Assembly: GCA_946011705.1 (NCBI GenBank)
Contig: CAMGCA010000087.1
Span: 1 to 7,470 of the forward strand
DNA length: 7,470 nucleotides
Direction of reading: 5' to 3'
Source of the DNA: an uncultured Clostridia bacterium
GTDB taxonomy: Bacteria > Bacillota > Clostridia > Oscillospirales > Oscillospiraceae
Part shown: positions 6,761 through 7,470 of the stretch, piece after piece
Layout of the letters: each line of letters opens with the position of its first letter
Numbering within the stretch: position 1 is the first letter of the stretch
The notes under the pieces: generated by a model
What the model was told of the DNA's origin: nothing
Database searches by the model: none
The model's input: only the letters and a program-made list of their open reading frames with translations
Made by a program: the position numbers and the translations under genes

Positions 6761-6863
6761 AATGTCTAAAATATGAATGACGAATTTGGACATTATTCCG
6801 GGATGCTGTTCCAGTTTCCTGCCGCACTATTCTGCCATTTCCCTTTTCCGAATGTCAAATTTG
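6761..6863. repeat. Three copies of an AATGTC(y)AAATT-like motif upstream of the regulator promoter
   Basis: AATGTCTAAAAT (6761-6772, plus), AATGTCCAAATT (6794-6783, minus) and AATGTCAAATTT (6852-6863, plus, one base shorter) are near-identical. The first two face each other as an imperfect inverted repeat of 34 bp just upstream of the minus-strand -35. They may be sites for an activator or a second regulator. The remainder of the gap, about 6864-6990, shows no gene, terminator or clear site. Confidence 0.3.
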
Positions 6864-6993
6864 GAGGCTCCCCTCTTTGCGCAATACCATTTTCAGCCGG
6901 GCTTGAACTACCCATCGGGTTTTGCGGCCCGTGCCGGTGGTGATGGATTCAGCGCTTCCCGGCGCATTCCGCCTTTTCTTTTCCCGTTTTTCA

Positions 6994-7002
6994 TGCTATA
7001 CT
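6994..7002 (+). promoter_or_regulatory. Extended -10 promoter of the SWIM-domain gene
   Basis: TGCTATACT matches the extended -10 pattern TGnTATAAT with one mismatch. No good -35 lies 16-18 bp upstream, as is common for extended -10 promoters. The predicted start is near 7009, giving a short leader of about 24 nt with a GGCGGG ribosome site at 7021-7026. Confidence 0.55.
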
Positions 7003-7032
7003 GTTGGAAAACACAGAAAAGGCGGGATTTCT

Positions 7033-7470
7033 TTGGAACTGGATCTGGCACGGGTAAAATCGCTGTTTTCCAATGCGGACTACGCCCGGGGTATGGAGTA
7101 CTTCCGACAGGGGCGAGTGCTGGATATGACAGCCGGAGAGGGTGACAATCCGGTGGTGAAGTGCTGCGTCCGGGGCAGTGAGGTCTATTCCGTCCGCTTT
7201 CAGCAGATGGAATACGGATATATGCGCATCGGCTGCAGCTGCCCCCGGTTTGAGGACATGGGCAAATGTAAGCACATTGCCGCCGCCATGATCGCCTATG
7301 TGGAAGACCCGCCCCGGCCCGCGGCGGCACGCAGTGACCGCTACGCCCAGGCCCTGCTGCAAAGCTACCTGCAAAAAAGCCGGGAGCAGCAGCCAGCCCT
7401 CCCGGATGTCCCTGCCCGTCTGGTGCCCCAGCTTCACACCGCCTACCGCGGCTACCCCATGTTCACCTTC
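7033..7470 (+). CDS. SWIM zinc-finger protein, probable N-terminus of a SNF2-family helicase (partial)
   Basis: A reading frame open to the window edge (146 codons) with TTG as the likely start; no in-frame ATG lies before residue 21. GGCGGG at 7021-7026 gives a ribosome site 6 nt upstream, and an extended -10 promoter precedes it. Residues 68-81 contain C68-x-C70-x8-C79-x-H81, the CxCxnCxH pattern of a SWIM zinc finger, followed by an alanine-rich helix (IAAAMIAYV). The opening (LFSNADYARGMEYFRQGRV) is typical of SWIM-containing bacterial proteins. In Firmicutes such N-termini usually belong to SNF2/DEAD-type ATPases of over 1000 residues with a helicase-associated domain, acting on DNA or chromatin-like complexes. 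The helicase part would lie outside the window, so that assignment is inference. It is divergent from the operon and probably unrelated to it. The numerous GCC/CTG codons indicate the same GC-rich host. Confidence 0.8.
   Translation, partial: MELDLARVKSLFSNADYARGMEYFRQGRVLDMTAGEGDNPVVKCCVRGSEVYSVRFQQMEYGYMRIGCSCPRFEDMGKCKHIAAAMIAYVEDPPRPAAARSDRYAQALLQSYLQKSREQQPALPDVPARLVPQLHTAYRGYPMFTF

Noticed and set aside
6777..7145. Plus-strand frame crossing the divergent promoter region
   Set aside because: It runs through promoter sequence, has no ribosome site, and overlaps the SWIM gene, which is the frame with a recognisable zinc-finger motif.
6991..7437. Minus-strand frames opposite the SWIM gene
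   Set aside because: They have no domain signal and are antisense to the frame with the CxC-x8-CxH finger, promoter and ribosome site.

Overview
The window looks like chromosome from a moderately high-GC Firmicute, probably a gut clostridium of the Oscillospiraceae type. This is inferred from GC-rich third codon positions, strong AGGAGG-like ribosome binding sites, a TGnTATACT extended -10 promoter, and the gene content (an ATP-dependent hydantoinase-family protein, a ROK-like regulator, a SWIM zinc-finger protein). No taxonomic marker is present, so the assignment is tentative.

Six genes lie head to tail on the minus strand and read right to left. In transcription order they are: a ROK-like transcription regulator (6646-5645); a TIM-barrel protein of unknown reaction (5623-4901); a 12- or 13-segment ion-transporter-superfamily permease (4857-3556); a 221-bp structured intergenic region; a 715-residue hydantoinase/oxoprolinase family (HyuA-like) protein (3334-1187); a small HExxH metallopeptidase-like protein resembling ImmA/IrrE (1176-604); and the N-terminal part of an FAD-dependent oxidoreductase (623 leftward). 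Most junctions are tight: 21 nt, 43 nt, about 10 nt and a 20-nt overlap. This suggests one regulated catabolic operon that imports a small organic anion or cyclic amide and processes it with the HyuA-like ATPase and a flavoenzyme. The substrate cannot be read from the sequence.

The 386-bp divergent region (6647-7032) holds a minus-strand promoter. Just downstream of it are two abutting palindromes of the same design (arms ending TTCG, 5-nt spacer, arms starting CGAA), with centres 21 bp apart. They are probable operators for the ROK-like protein. Half-sites sharing the octamer TTTCCGAA recur here and in the transporter-hyuA gap. On the plus strand an extended -10 promoter leads to a TTG-started gene (7033 onward) whose product carries a SWIM zinc finger and is probably the N-terminus of a SNF2-type helicase. 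It runs off the right edge.

The leftmost ~80 bases differ abruptly from the rest: about 24% GC against about 68% in the next 80. They carry a frame break in the FAD gene, although homologous-looking protein continues in another frame. This is best explained by a chimeric or error-prone contig end, or else by a genuine broken gene.
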